Shown here: one piece after another, positions 1 to 8,840 of the stretch
Numbering within the stretch: position 1 is the stretch's first letter
Layout of the letters: the number at the start of each line of letters is the position of its first letter
Source of the DNA: UBA9676 sp963837105
GTDB lineage: Bacteria > Actinomycetota > Actinomycetes > Streptosporangiales > Streptosporangiaceae
DNA: 64,000 nt
Direction: 5' to 3'
Assembly: GCA_963837105.1 (NCBI GenBank)
Contig: CAWIMG010000034.1
Coordinates: forward strand, 124,001-188,000
Made by a program: the position numbers and the translations under genes
The notes under the pieces: model-generated
The model's input: the letters and a program-made list of their open reading frames with translations, nothing else
The model's database searches: none
What the model was told of the DNA's origin: nothing

Positions 1-1428
1 GTCCCCTCGGGTGGTGTAACTAGCGGCGAGGCTCCCGGGAGTAGCGGAGCCATCGTGTGAGTCTTCGCGGAGACCTACCAAGTCGTCGCGAAGGAGATGC
101 ACACGATGGCCCTTGACCAGTCTGCCCTGATGGAGCTTCTCGATGTGCTCAAGGCCGCCGATGGCGGTGATGTGGTGCGCAGCGCCGTGCAAGCGGTGTT
201 CCAGGCGCTGATCGATGCGGAGGCGACCGCCGTGATCGGGGCCGGGCAGCATGAGCGCAGCCCGCAGCGCGTGACCCGGCGCAACGGGTACCGGGATCGG
301 CCGCTGACCACCGCCGCGGGGGATGTCGGGCTGCGGATCCCCAAACTGCGCTCGGGGTCGTTATTCCCGTCGCTGCTGGAGCGGCGCCGCCGCATCGACC
401 AGGCGCTGTTCGCGGTCGTGATGGAGGCGTACGTGACCGGCACCTCGACCCGCAAGGTCGATGACCTGGTGGCGGCGCTGGGCGCCGGCACCGGGATCTC
501 CAAGAGGAGGTCAGCCGGATCTGCGCGGACCTGGACGCCGAGGTCGCCGCGTTCCGCGACCGGTCCCTGGCGCACGCGGCGTTCCCGTACGTGTTCCTGG
601 ACGCCACGTTCTGCAAGGCCCGCACCGGCGGGGACCGGCGCGGCCGGGGCAGCCGGGTCACCGCCCAGGCCGTGGTCATCGCTACCGGGATCAGCGCCGA
701 CGGCCGCCGCGAAGTCCTCGGGTTCGACGTCGGCGACAGCGAGTCCGCGGTGTTCTGGACCGGGTTCTTGCGCCAGCTCAAGGCCCACGGCCTGGCGGGG
801 GTGCAGCTGGTCACCTCCGATGCGCACACCGGGCTGAAAGCAGCGGTCGGGTCGATCCTGCTCGGCGCGGCCTGGCAGCGCTGCCGCGCCCACGCCGGGC
901 GGAACCTGACCGCCGCGGTGCCCAAGGGCCACGCCGACGTGGTCGCCGCCGCCGTGCGCACCATCTACGCCCAGCCCGACGCCGCCAGCGTCCGCAGCCA
1001 GCTGCACGTCATCGCCGGCATGCTCGGCCGGCGGTTCCCCAAGGTCGAGACCATGCTGCGGGACGCCCGCGACGACCTCACCGCGTTCGCCGACTTCCCG
1101 GCCGAGCACTGGAAGAAGATCTGGTCCACGGCCTCGAGCGCACCAACAAGGAGATCAAGCGCAGAACCGACGTCGTCGGTGTGTTCCCAGCCCTCCGTCG
1201 CTGCTGCGCCTCGCCGGCGCGGTCCTGGCCGAGATCCACGACGAATGGCAAGTCAGCGACCGGCGCAATCCTCTCCGAAGCATCCATGGCCAAGCTCCAC
1301 GAGCCCGACCCGGCCGGGCAGCCGGCCCTCGATTCAGTTGCCAGCACGGCCCAGATCGCGTCATAGTGCCTAACGGCACCCGCCAGCGCGAAGAATCACA
1401 CGCGCCCAGTTACACCACTCGGCGGGAC
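1..1428 (+). mobile_element. IS256-family insertion sequence, decayed
   Basis: The element is bounded by imperfect inverted repeats. The left end (1-28) and the reverse complement of the right end (1401-1428) share GGTGGTGTAACT versus AGTGGTGTAACT and the terminal GTCCC. The window opens exactly on the left end, so the left flank and any target duplication cannot be seen; the contig may break in this repeat. It encloses one frameshifted Mutator-type transposase. The neighbouring IS630 element begins only 18 bp downstream. Confidence 0.8.
97..1366 (+). pseudogene. IS256 (Mutator) family transposase, multiply frameshifted
   Basis: This would encode an IS256/Mutator DDE transposase of about 400 residues that moves the surrounding element. 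The N-terminal part reads from ATG 97 to about position 505 and ends in an ISK motif expected to continue as EEVSRICADLDAEVAAF. That continuation lies in another frame, which then carries FLDATFCKAR with the first catalytic Asp (about 595) and VTSDAHTGLKAA with the second (about 820). Near 1125 the frame shifts again to LERTNKEIKRRTDVVGVFP, the conserved C-terminal block with the catalytic Glu. A further shift is needed near 1190-1270 to join LLRLAGAVLAEIHDEW to LSEASMAKL. With at least three frame breaks the gene is almost certainly dead, unless the sequence is error-rich here. Confidence 0.85.
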
Positions 1429-1443
1429 GTGACCTCCGGCTTG

Positions 1444-2562
1444 CTAGTGGTCTGTAAGGCCGCTGGTTTTAGTCTTCGCACGTTTGATCTTGCCGAGGAT
1501 CGTGTCTGCGTCCTTGGTCCAGGCAAACGGTACTGGGTGCTCGTTCCAGGAGTCGATGAAGGCACCGATGGTGGTGGTGAGTTCCTTGACGGAGGTGAAC
1601 GAGCCGCGGCGGATGGCCTGGCGGGTGATGACGGAGAAGAAGCATTCCACCAGGTTGAGCCACGAGCAGCTGGTCGGCGTGAAGTGCAGGGTTACGCGGG
1701 GGTTCTTCGCTAGCCAGGCCCTGACCTCGGCGTGCTTGTGGGTGGCGTAGTTGTCGCAGACCACGTGCAGCTCGCGGCCGGGGTAGGCGGCGGCGACCTT
1801 CTTGAGGAACTTGCCGAACTCCTGGTGCCGGTGCTTGGGGTAACACGCGTCGGTCACCTGGCCGGTCGCGATGTTCAGCGCGGCGAACAAGCTGGTCGTC
1901 CCGTGCCGGACATAGTCGTGGGTCTGCCGCTCCGGTATCCCGGAGCGCATCGGCAGGATCGGCTGGGACCGTTCCAGGGCCTGGCACTGGCTCTTCTCGT
2001 CCACGCAGACCACGACGGCGTTCTCGGGAGGGGCCAGGTAGAGGCCGACGACGTCGCGGACCTTGGCGTCGAGCTGCGGGTCGGTGGAGAACTTGAACCC
2101 CTCCGTGCGGTGTGGCTGCAGGCAGAAGCGGCGCCACAGCCGGGTGATCGAGTCGTGGCTGACCGCCAGCTTCTTCTCCCGGCGCAGCCAGTCCGCCAGC
2201 CGCCGGGCCGACCAGTGCGTGAAGCCCTGGTCCCGGAGCGCCTCCGGCGGCGGGGTGACCGTCGCCGACAAGATCTCCGCGATCGCCTCATCGGTCATCA
2301 CCGTCTTCGGGCCGCCCGGCCGCGGCGCGTCCTCCAGCCCTGCCAGCCCGGCGCCGGCGTACTGCCGCCGCCACTTGACCACCGTCGGCTCGGTGCACCC
2401 GGCCCGCTCCGCGATCTGCGGCCCGGTCAGCCCGTCCGCCGCCAGCAGCACGATCCGGGCCCGCTCAGCCACCCGGGCCGGAGCGCCGCGGTCCCGGGCC
2501 CGCCGCTCCAGCTTTGCCCGGTCCGCATCGGAAACCATCAGAATGCGCACGCGATTCGGCAT
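1444..2562 (-). CDS. IS630-family transposase, intact
   Basis: This 372-residue DDE transposase mobilises the surrounding element. Residues 1-80 hold a helix-turn-helix (LTGPQIAERAGCTEPTVVKWRRQY) and a second winged-helix region follows to about residue 150 (WSARRLADWLRREK). The RNase H-like core carries VCVDEKSQ with the first Asp (about 192), HVVCDNYATHKH with the second Asp (about 272) and SWLNLVECFF with the catalytic Glu (about 308), the usual IS630 signature. The reading frame is full length without internal stops, so it could be active. Its TAG stop uses the flanking TA target duplication: the last sense codons GLTDH come from the inverted repeat and the stop is completed outside the element. 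Confidence 0.93.
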   Translation of the reverse strand: MPNRVRILMVSDADRAKLERRARDRGAPARVAERARIVLLAADGLTGPQIAERAGCTEPTVVKWRRQYAGAGLAGLEDAPRPGGPKTVMTDEAIAEILSATVTPPPEALRDQGFTHWSARRLADWLRREKKLAVSHDSITRLWRRFCLQPHRTEGFKFSTDPQLDAKVRDVVGLYLAPPENAVVVCVDEKSQCQALERSQPILPMRSGIPERQTHDYVRHGTTSLFAALNIATGQVTDACYPKHRHQEFGKFLKKVAAAYPGRELHVVCDNYATHKHAEVRAWLAKNPRVTLHFTPTSCSWLNLVECFFSVITRQAIRRGSFTSVKELTTTIGAFIDSWNEHPVPFAWTKDADTILGKIKRAKTKTSGLTDH

Positions 2563-2617
2563 GAGTGATTATCCCGCACGCCAAGTCAAAACTAAAGTGA
2601 TACACGCGTCAGACCAC
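1447..2617 (-). mobile_element. IS630-family insertion sequence with TA target duplication
   Basis: The left end GTGGTCTG (1447-1454) and right end CAGACCAC (2610-2617) are perfect 8-bp inverted repeats with weaker similarity further in. They are flanked by TA at 1445-1446 and 2618-2619, the TA duplication typical of the IS630/Tc1/mariner group. The element is 1171 bp with a single intact transposase on the minus strand. It lies 18 bp from the IS256 right end and truncates the reading frame found on its other side. Confidence 0.88.
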
Positions 2618-2619
2618 TA

Positions 2620-2947
2620 GTGCTATCGAGGCGACCAGGCCATCCAGGAAGAGCCCGCGCGCGAGCGGATCACCGCGCACTGCCCACAGCGGCCGGGCGT
2701 TATTCCACGCCAGGTCCCGGGCACTGTTAATAGTCCAGTTGCAGGTCAAGGTGGCCACCGCGCTCACATGATGATCAACAGCCAGTTCGGTGGCGGTTCC
2801 AAAGGACTGCCCGATGGACTGCTCAGCGGCGCCCAGCAACTGGTCCACCTTCTGGTAGTTAGCGAAATGCTGGCCAGCATACGGTGAGCTGGCCAGGCTG
2901 CGCAGGTACGACCATGGCCACCGGCAGGTCGTGGCTGATATCTGCAT
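2620..2947 (-). pseudogene. ORF fragment truncated by the IS630 insertion
   Basis: A minus-strand frame beginning near 2947 reads about 110 residues and runs directly into the IS630 end, where it stops at 2609. It contains AEQSIGQSFGTATELAVDHH and then a segment rich in Trp and Ala (NWTINSARDLAWNNARPLW). The latter weakly recalls the C-terminal helices of DUF5995-type proteins, but I am not confident of that. Start and family are uncertain. The abrupt junction with the IS end suggests a host gene interrupted by insertion. Confidence 0.35.
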
Positions 2948-3167
2948 TCATGCCTGCCAGCGCGAACTGCATCGATTCGATCCCCGCCGCGCCGCGCCGC
3001 TCCGGATGACGGGGCTGCATGCTGCGTCAGCCCGGCGGACGGCGCGTCCCGCTGTGAACGCTGAGGCCATCCGCCAGATCGACGCCATCCTGGCCCGCCT
3101 CGCCGCCTGCCGCCGCAGACTTAACACTGCCCCGGTCCTTGTGGCCGGGACCTTCACGTACAGAGCA

Positions 3168-3202
3168 GGCCCCCGGTGCTGGGGGGGAAAGCACCGGGGG
3201 CC
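3168..3202 (-). terminator. Strong GC hairpin, probable terminator
   Basis: A perfect 13-bp stem pairs GGCCCCCGGTGCT (3168-3180) with AGCACCGGGGGCC (3190-3202) around a 9-nt purine loop. There is no U-tract, as is common in high-GC actinomycetes. It lies just beyond the stop of the minus-strand ORF 3205-3471, which supports a terminator for that strand. Confidence 0.6.
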
Positions 3203-3204
3203 GC

Positions 3205-3471
3205 TCACCCGGCCAGCCACCTAGCCAGTCGGGGAGTCCAATTCTGAATGTACTCCGTCAGATGCTCTGGCGCGTCCGCGATCACACCGGCCGCGTCTGC
3301 CGCGGCCGAGCGCACCAAGTCGCCCTGCCGACCGGGTTGTCTGCCGCCATCGACCTCGACGATGGAGCCGGTCATATCAATGCATCTGGCCTGTCCCGCG
3401 GGGGTGCTTCTTGAGCTCGCAGCCGTCCATAACAGCGGCTCCAGGCGCACTGGGCAGACCATTGCTGTCAC
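3205..3471 (-). CDS. Hypothetical ORF, possibly a remnant
   Basis: This 88-residue minus-strand frame ends immediately before the hairpin at 3168-3202, the main reason for keeping it. The C-terminal half (AADAAGVIADAPEHLTEYIQNW) reads like a plausible amphipathic protein end. The N-terminal half is low in recognisable signal, so it is probably the tail of a longer decayed gene. No family recognised. The DNA from 2948 to 3640 otherwise shows no convincing gene. Confidence 0.25.
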   Translation of the reverse strand: MTAMVCPVRLEPLLWTAASSRSTPAGQARCIDMTGSIVEVDGGRQPGRQGDLVRSAAADAAGVIADAPEHLTEYIQNWTPRLARWLAG

Positions 3472-3646
3472 TGATCGTGATCCGACCCTGGGTCTGTGCT
3501 CGAGCTTGCCGTTTAACCTCCACGGCTGTGACCTGGGTGTTTGGCGCGGCTTGTGCCAGGTGGTCCCGGCGTGTCGTGGTGCGTGAGTACGGCCTCCGCA
3601 TGATCATGTGTTCTCGCTGAAGACCGCATGATCACGAACGAAGGCC

Positions 3647-5128
3647 GTGATGGACAGACTGCCAGAGGACGCCGGTGCCGGGCCACTCGCCGTGCTGTCG
3701 CGGTTCCGGCTTGACTTCTATGAGTGCCTGGCCACGCGGCGTGATGAGTTGTTTGAACTGGCCGACGCGGTGCTGTGTGCGGACGGGCCGGTGAGGACCC
3801 TGGCCGGGCTGTCGCTGGCGGCTGAGCACCAGCGTGGCCACGGTGCGCTGTATGACGCGGTCAGCCATGGGCGGATCAGCATCACGCGGCTGCGGCGGGC
3901 GCTGGCCGGGCTGCCGTTGCCGCGGGCAACTGATGGCAGGCTGATGCTGGCGGTGGATGTGAGCAGCTGGCTGCGGCCCGGAGCAGCGACCAGCCCGGAC
4001 AGGTTGTTCTGCCATGTGTATGGCCGCGGGAAGGGCCAGGCGCAGATGATCCCGGGCTGGCCGTACTCGGTGGTCGCGGCGCTGGAACCCGGCCGCACCT
4101 CCTGGACCGCTGTGCTGGACGCGGTGCGGCTGGGCCCAGACGACGATGAGATCGCAGTCACCGCCGCGCAGGTCCGCGATGTGATCACCCGGCTGATCAC
4201 CGCCGGGCACTGGCGCGACGGTGACGCGCCTGCCCTGGTCATCTTCGATGCCGGCTACGACCTGCCCCGGCTGTCGTTCCTGCTGGCAGACCTGCCGGTG
4301 GAGGTGCTGGGGCGGCTGCGCAGCGACCGGGTGATGCAGCTGCCCGTGCCGCCGCGCCGGGCCGGCACCCGGGGGCGGCCCTGCAAGCACGGCGGGGGAC
4401 TCGCGCTCGCCGACCCGGCGACCTGGCCAGCCCCGCAGGTCACCACGAGCACGCTGACCTCCAGATATGGGACGGCGGTGGCGGCTGCCTGGGACCGGGT
4501 GCACCCACGGCTGACCCGCCGCTCGGCCTGGCTGGATCACGACGGCCCGCTGCCGGTCATCGAAGGCACCCTGATCCGCCTCCAGGTCGATCACCTGCCC
4601 GGTGACCGCGATCCCAAGCCGGTATGGCTGTGGTGGTCACGCACCGGGGCACTGCCGCATGACGTGGACCGCTGCTGGCAGGCGTTCTTGCGCCGCTTCG
4701 ACCTGGAGCACACCTTCCGGATGTTCAAGCAGGTCCTCGGCTGGACCGCGCCGAAGATCCGCGACCCACAAGCTGCCGACCGCTGGACCTGGCTCATCAT
4801 CACCGCCCATGCCCAGCTCCGGCTCGCCCGGCCGCTCGCTGACGACCTGCGCCTGCCCTGGGAACGGCCCGCTCCCCCAGGACAGCTGACCCCCGCCCGG
4901 GTCCGCCGCGGATTTAGGAACATCCGCGCGACCATGCCCTGCCTAGCCGGTGCACCCAAACCCGGCAAGCCCGGCCCCGGTTATGGCCCTATCGGCCGGC
5001 ATGGAACGCGCCGTGGAACGACAGCAGTGAGCGCCGTGTGCAATCAGCGCATTGCGAGCACTGAAGCGGCGCTATCCGTGCAGGTAGGGCGCTCCAGCGC
5101 ACAGACTGCTCAGGCTGACCACTCCTGA
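3647..5128 (+). CDS. IS701/IS4-like DDE transposase, C-terminus altered
   Basis: This 493-residue transposase belongs to the actinobacterial group often annotated as NF041680-type and related to IS701/IS4. The likely start is the ATG at 3650. Catalytic candidates are the Asp in LAVDVSSWLRP (about 105), the Asp in LVIFDAGYDLPRL (about 203) and the Glu in RRFDLEHTFRMFKQ (about 350), spaced as in IS4-type DDE enzymes. Related proteins end soon after a PKPGRPGPGRP stretch followed by a basic tail. Here the frame diverges after GKPGPG (about 4980), so the last ~45 residues look like fused foreign sequence. That tail DNA resembles 8575-8710. I did not find clear terminal inverted repeats. Activity is uncertain. 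Confidence 0.8.
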   Translation: MMDRLPEDAGAGPLAVLSRFRLDFYECLATRRDELFELADAVLCADGPVRTLAGLSLAAEHQRGHGALYDAVSHGRISITRLRRALAGLPLPRATDGRLMLAVDVSSWLRPGAATSPDRLFCHVYGRGKGQAQMIPGWPYSVVAALEPGRTSWTAVLDAVRLGPDDDEIAVTAAQVRDVITRLITAGHWRDGDAPALVIFDAGYDLPRLSFLLADLPVEVLGRLRSDRVMQLPVPPRRAGTRGRPCKHGGGLALADPATWPAPQVTTSTLTSRYGTAVAAAWDRVHPRLTRRSAWLDHDGPLPVIEGTLIRLQVDHLPGDRDPKPVWLWWSRTGALPHDVDRCWQAFLRRFDLEHTFRMFKQVLGWTAPKIRDPQAADRWTWLIITAHAQLRLARPLADDLRLPWERPAPPGQLTPARVRRGFRNIRATMPCLAGAPKPGKPGPGYGPIGRHGTRRGTTAVSAVCNQRIASTEAALSVQVGRSSAQTAQADHS

Positions 5129-5299
5129 TAATTATTGATCACCCTCTGTAATCGATGTTTCACATCACAATGCAAGGGTGGTACCAGAAGTTGTCCTCTA
5201 AACCCGGCAGCCTGCCCTCCTCACTGAGCGGGAGGAGCTTTACCGCCTCCCTGCCGAGTTTGTACGCCTGGCGGTGTCGAGGGCGCAGCTGGGCTTGGG

Positions 5300-5425
5300 G
5301 CACATACCAAGGCCAATTCTGCGTGCCAAGACGGCAGCATCCGGGTCGGCGGAGGGACCGATGACGGCGATGGTGTGGGTGCTGGTGTAGATGTCTGCTA
5401 GCTGCTGGCGGTCGAGATGGGTCAC
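5300..5425 (-). pseudogene. N-terminal fragment of a CoA-binding domain protein
   Basis: From a GTG at 5425 the minus strand reads THLDRQQLADIYTSTHTIAV and then IGPSADPD. This matches the start of the CoA_binding Rossmann family, where VVGASADP contains the glycine-rich loop. Similarity is lost after about 35 residues, so only the beginning of the gene survives. It lies 12 bp downstream of the stop of the fragment at 5437-5570, suggesting the two were once neighbours in an operon. Confidence 0.45.
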
Positions 5426-5436
5426 GACCGTGCCGC

Positions 5437-5570
5437 CTACTGCGCCTGGTGCCCGGCGGCCCGCCGTACCGCGGCCGCGATCAGGCCGAAGATGATGTCT
5501 GTTTCCTGCTCGTTGCGGGGGCCGTAGAGCATGACCCGGTTGCGGGGGGCGAGCCCGGCCAGGGCGACGG
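5437..5570 (-). pseudogene. C-terminal fragment, luciferase-domain (DUF5519)-like
   Basis: The minus strand reads LAGLAPRNRVMLYGPRNEQE and then TDIIFGLIAAAVRRAAGHQA before a TAG at 5437-5439. Another frame just upstream reads AVTAGWAEVHPS. Joined by one frameshift they resemble the C-terminus of small luciferase-domain proteins, which end in a VYGPRxExE helix. The assignment is tentative. The rest of 5129-5875 shows only shadow frames, so this stretch is decayed DNA. Confidence 0.3.
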
Positions 5571-5875
5571 ATGGACTTCGGCCCATCCTGCCGTGACCGC
5601 GGCCTCAGCGAGCCCCCTACCCGCCAAGCGCAGGACAGACGACATAGTCCCTTGCCACGCTGGGCTGAACCGGCTGTGAGCACAAGCTCGCCAAAACTGG
5701 ATGGCCCGGCGCGCGCCCTTAGCCGTTTCCGCTGCCAACAGGCCTGTGGCTGGGAATGCGCGGACGCCACGCTGACCGCGGCAGCCCTGGCGCAGGGCGC
5801 CTGTGCGAGGCATCAACGGCGGGGCCGGGAATACCGGACGCTCGGGTAGATATCTCCGCCAGTTTCCGGCGTGGC

Positions 5876-7483
5876 TTACAGCTTGGCGGCGTCCTGGGGA
5901 GTGTCAGGTGCGTTCCCTTGTGGCATTACGTCGTCGGCGGCGAGGTAGGCGTGGCCCCGCAAGGGCAGGTCTTTGAGGAACCAGGTGAGGGCGAAGGCAA
6001 GCAGGGCGATGGGCGCGCCGATCAGGAAGACGGCATGGAGTGAGTCGCTGAACGCCAGCACGTAGCCGTGGTGGATGGCGGGCGGCAGCGCGTCGAGCTG
6101 GGCGGGGCTGGCGGAGATGTTGCTGCCGTGGACGGCCCGCAGTGCGGACGGTGGCAGGTATTTCGGCAGGTTGGCGGCGAGGCGGTTGTTGAAGATCGCG
6201 CCGAAGACGGCGACGCCGAACGCGCCGCCGATCGAGCGGAAGAACGTGGAGGAGGAGGTTGCTGTGCCGAGCTGGCTGCGGGGGACGGCGTTCTGCACGG
6301 CGACGACCAGGACCTGCATGACGCAGCCGATGCCCAGGCCGAGGACGACCATGTAGATCGATGAGATGACCAGCGGGGTCGACGGCGTCAGGAGCGAGAA
6401 CAGGAAAAGCCCGATGGACATCACCGCGGTGCCGATGACTGGGAAGATCTTGTATCTGCCCCATTTGGTCACCAGCCGCCCGCTGATCGTGAACGTGATG
6501 AGCATCCCGCAGACCAGCGGCAGCAGCTGCAGCCCCGAGCTGGTCGGTGTAGCGGAGTGAACGGTCTGGAGGTAGAGCGGGATGTAGATGATCGCGCCGA
6601 ACATCACGAAGCCGACGATGAACCCGATCGAGTTCGACACGGTGAACACGGAGTTCCGGAACAGCCCGAGCGGAATGACCGGCTCGGCGGCGCGTATCTC
6701 TGCCCAGCAGAACAGGGCGGCGAATACCACCGCGGCCACCGCGAGCGAGATGATCGTCGTGGAGCCCCAGGCGTAGGTCGTGCCGCCCCAGGTGGTGAGC
6801 AGGATGATGGCGGTAACCCCCGCGCCCAGCACGGCAGTTCCGAGATAGTCGATGGCGTGGTGGGTGCGGTGGCGCGGCAGGTGGAGCACCACCGCGATGA
6901 CGGCGAGCGCGACGGCGCCGATCGGCAGGTTGATGTAGAAGACCCACCGCCAGCTCAGGTGCTGGGTGATGAAGCCCCCGGCAAGGGGGCCGATGACACT
7001 GGACAGGCCGAAGACCGCGCCGAAGTAACCCATGTAGCGGCCGCGCTGGCGGGGGCTGACGATGTCGCCGATGATCGCCTGGGCGCCGACCATCAGCCCG
7101 CCGGCGCCGACCCCCTGCAGCGCCCGGAATCCGATCAGCTGGGCCATGTTCTGCGACAGCCCGGACAGCGCCGACCCGATGAGGAAGATCACGATCGCCG
7201 CCTGGAAGAGCTTCTTCCGGCCATAGAGGTCACCCAGCTTGCCCCACAGCGGGGTCGAGATCGTCGCGGTGAGAATGTAGGCGGTCACCACCCAGGACAG
7301 GTGGTTCAGGCCATGCAGATCGCCCGCGATCGTCGGCAGTGCGGTGGCGACGATCGTCTGGTCGAGCGCCGCCAGGAACATGCCGAGCATCAGCGCCCCG
7401 AGGATCACCAGGATCCTGCGATGCTCTGCCTTGCTGATCTCACCGGTCTCAGCGACGGCCACAGAACCGGGACTGTCAGGCAT
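5876..7483 (-). CDS. DHA2-family MFS multidrug exporter (EmrB/QacA type)
   Basis: This is a proton-driven major facilitator pump in the inner membrane, predicted to export drugs or toxic amphiphiles. It shows about 14 hydrophobic segments. Motif D1 is present in the first helix (LDQTIVATALPTIA), motif A in loop 2-3 (GKLGDLYGRKK), and motif C-like sequence in helix 5 (GPLAGGFI). The ATG at 7483 is preferred over an upstream in-frame codon because a GGGGGA sequence lies 5 bp before it; this gives about 535 residues, normal for DHA2 pumps. It is transcribed divergently from the TetR gene at 7664, with an inverted repeat in the shared control region, the classic arrangement for repressor-controlled efflux. 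Confidence 0.92.
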   Translation of the reverse strand: MPDSPGSVAVAETGEISKAEHRRILVILGALMLGMFLAALDQTIVATALPTIAGDLHGLNHLSWVVTAYILTATISTPLWGKLGDLYGRKKLFQAAIVIFLIGSALSGLSQNMAQLIGFRALQGVGAGGLMVGAQAIIGDIVSPRQRGRYMGYFGAVFGLSSVIGPLAGGFITQHLSWRWVFYINLPIGAVALAVIAVVLHLPRHRTHHAIDYLGTAVLGAGVTAIILLTTWGGTTYAWGSTTIISLAVAAVVFAALFCWAEIRAAEPVIPLGLFRNSVFTVSNSIGFIVGFVMFGAIIYIPLYLQTVHSATPTSSGLQLLPLVCGMLITFTISGRLVTKWGRYKIFPVIGTAVMSIGLFLFSLLTPSTPLVISSIYMVVLGLGIGCVMQVLVVAVQNAVPRSQLGTATSSSTFFRSIGGAFGVAVFGAIFNNRLAANLPKYLPPSALRAVHGSNISASPAQLDALPPAIHHGYVLAFSDSLHAVFLIGAPIALLAFALTWFLKDLPLRGHAYLAADDVMPQGNAPDTPQDAAKL

Positions 7484-7564
7484 CAAGTTCCCCCCAGGTG
7501 CCGGCCGACGTTGCTGGTGACCTGGCGGAGCGGGCGCGGCCCGGCTCTTCTCCACCTACTTGCC

Positions 7565-7614
7565 GGCCGGTTAGCATATCACCAGAAGCCACGCTATGCT
7601 TAAGTTAACCGGCC
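7565..7614. promoter_or_regulatory. Inverted-repeat operator between exporter and TetR gene
   Basis: GGCCGGTTA (7565-7573) is the exact inverse of TAACCGGCC (7606-7614). GCATA and TATGC extend the symmetry inward with a few extra bases on one side. It lies in the 180-bp divergent region and is the natural binding site for the adjacent TetR repressor. This is inferred from position and symmetry. Confidence 0.55.
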
Positions 7615-7663
7615 GTCAAATAGGTACCGTCAGTATCGGGATTGACGACAGCGGCGCAACGGC

Positions 7664-8350
7664 ATGGACGAGCAATGGCAGGATCCAGCAGTGCCCAGCG
7701 ACACGGCGCGCGCCCGTAAGCCGGATACGGCGCGGGGTGACGCGCACCGCGATTCGGGCGGCCGCGGCGACACCAGGACGCGCATCCAGCAGGTCGCGCT
7801 GGAGCTGTTCGCCGAGCAGGGATACGACAAGACTTCACTGCGCGAGATCGCCGGGCGGCTCGACGTCACGAAGGCCGCGCTGTACTACCACTTCAAGTCC
7901 AAGGAAGACATCGTACGCAGCCTCGTCGAGGACTACTTCGGCCAGATCGACGCGCTGATCACCTGGGCGCGAACACAGCCGCGCACCGCGCCAACCCGGC
8001 GGGAGATCATGCGCCGTTACGTCGCGATTGTCGCCGACGGCAGCGAGGCATTCCGGATGCTGCAGCTGAACCAGGCCGCGGTCAACAGCCTCGCCGCCGC
8101 CAAGGGCCGCGGGGAGCTGTTCCGGGAGCGGATGAGCGCGCTCATCGAGCAGCTCACCGAGCCAGGCGCGAGCGCCGACGACCGGCTGCGCGCGGCGATG
8201 GCGCTGGGCGGGGTGAGCGTCGGCTGGATGTTTTTCGCCGACCAGGTGGACGACCGCGGCAAGCTCCGCGCCGCTGTGCTCAGCATCGCCTGCGATCTCG
8301 CCGGGACCAGCCCGGGGCCCAGCCACGTCAGCCAGGCTGGCCTGGCATGA
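7664..8350 (+). CDS. TetR/AcrR-family transcriptional regulator
   Basis: A 228-residue repressor, slightly long because of a ~40-residue polar N-terminal extension. The TetR helix-turn-helix spans about residues 40-90: TRTRIQQVALELFAEQGYDK, then TSLREIAGRLDVTKAALYYH followed by FKSKEDIVR. The C-terminal ligand-binding half is alpha-helical and divergent, so the inducer cannot be predicted. A start inside the extension is possible. It is divergent from the DHA2 exporter and probably represses both itself and the pump until a pump substrate binds. Confidence 0.9.
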   Translation: MDEQWQDPAVPSDTARARKPDTARGDAHRDSGGRGDTRTRIQQVALELFAEQGYDKTSLREIAGRLDVTKAALYYHFKSKEDIVRSLVEDYFGQIDALITWARTQPRTAPTRREIMRRYVAIVADGSEAFRMLQLNQAAVNSLAAAKGRGELFRERMSALIEQLTEPGASADDRLRAAMALGGVSVGWMFFADQVDDRGKLRAAVLSIACDLAGTSPGPSHVSQAGLA

Positions 8351-8719
8351 CCCGGCGATGACGGGGCGGGCCGGATGGGCACCGGGCCAGGAGCGGTTCT
8401 GGGTCAGCTTTGCAGGCGCGCTATGACCTGGAGGCCGAGAAAGACCGGCTCGGCAGCGCACTCGACGGGATCCGGCCGCTCAGCGCCGCCAGCTGACCCT
8501 GTGGCGATTGCGGGTGCTGTCCTGGGAGCGGGGTTGCTCCCGCAGGCCCGTGAGGAGTCCGTCAACTTACCCGGTTACCAAGCGTTATGGCTTTGCCGGC
8601 GATGGCCGTGGAACGGGTCGTGGAACAGGAGCCGTGAGCATCGCGTGCACTCAGGGCATTGCGAGCACCGAAGCGGGCTATCAGTGCAGGCAGAGCGCCC
8701 AGGGCGGGCGACCGTGCTT
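8351..8719 (+). other. Remnant DNA left of att copy 1
   Basis: No intact gene. A frame at about 8410-8494 reads LQARYDLEAEKDRL then GSALDGIRPLSAAS and a stop, which looks like the C-terminus of a lost coiled-coil protein. From about 8575 to 8710 the sequence is a diverged copy of 4985-5100, the tail of the IS701-like transposase region; both contain GCATTGCGAGCAC. Confidence 0.4.
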
Positions 8720-8764
8720 ATGGTAAGGAGAAGGTCTACGGTTCGATTCCGTAAGGGGGCTCCA
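8720..8764 (+). repeat. att copy 1: 3' half of tRNA-Thr(GGU)
   Basis: The 45 nt begin at the anticodon loop (ATGGTAA, anticodon GGT), continue through the 3' anticodon strand GGAGA and the T-arm (TACGG TTCGATT CCGTA), and end with the acceptor strand AGGGGGC, discriminator T and encoded CCA. The 5' tRNA half is absent, so this is not a functional tRNA. It is the first of four near-identical copies, as expected for an integrase attachment core. Confidence 0.85.
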
Positions 8765-8817
8765 CAAAATCGCAGGTCAGAGGCAGGTTTCCGGTCAGCG
8801 ACGTTGACGTCAAGTTC

Positions 8818-8840
8818 GTCTGACCGTCAGTTGACCGTCG
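8818..8840 (+). repeat. Phased arm-type repeat, left end of island I
   Basis: TGACCGTC occurs at 8821-8828 and 8832-8839, spaced 11 bp (one helical turn), 54 bp to the right of att copy 1. The same double repeat recurs at 32171-32193 near the other end of the island, differing by two spacer bases. This fits arm-binding sites for a tyrosine integrase. Confidence 0.55.

Noticed and set aside
8720..8764. Complete tRNA-Thr gene at any of the four att copies
   Set aside because: None of the four copies is preceded by a 5' acceptor strand and D-arm, so they cannot fold as full tRNAs; only the 3' half is present.
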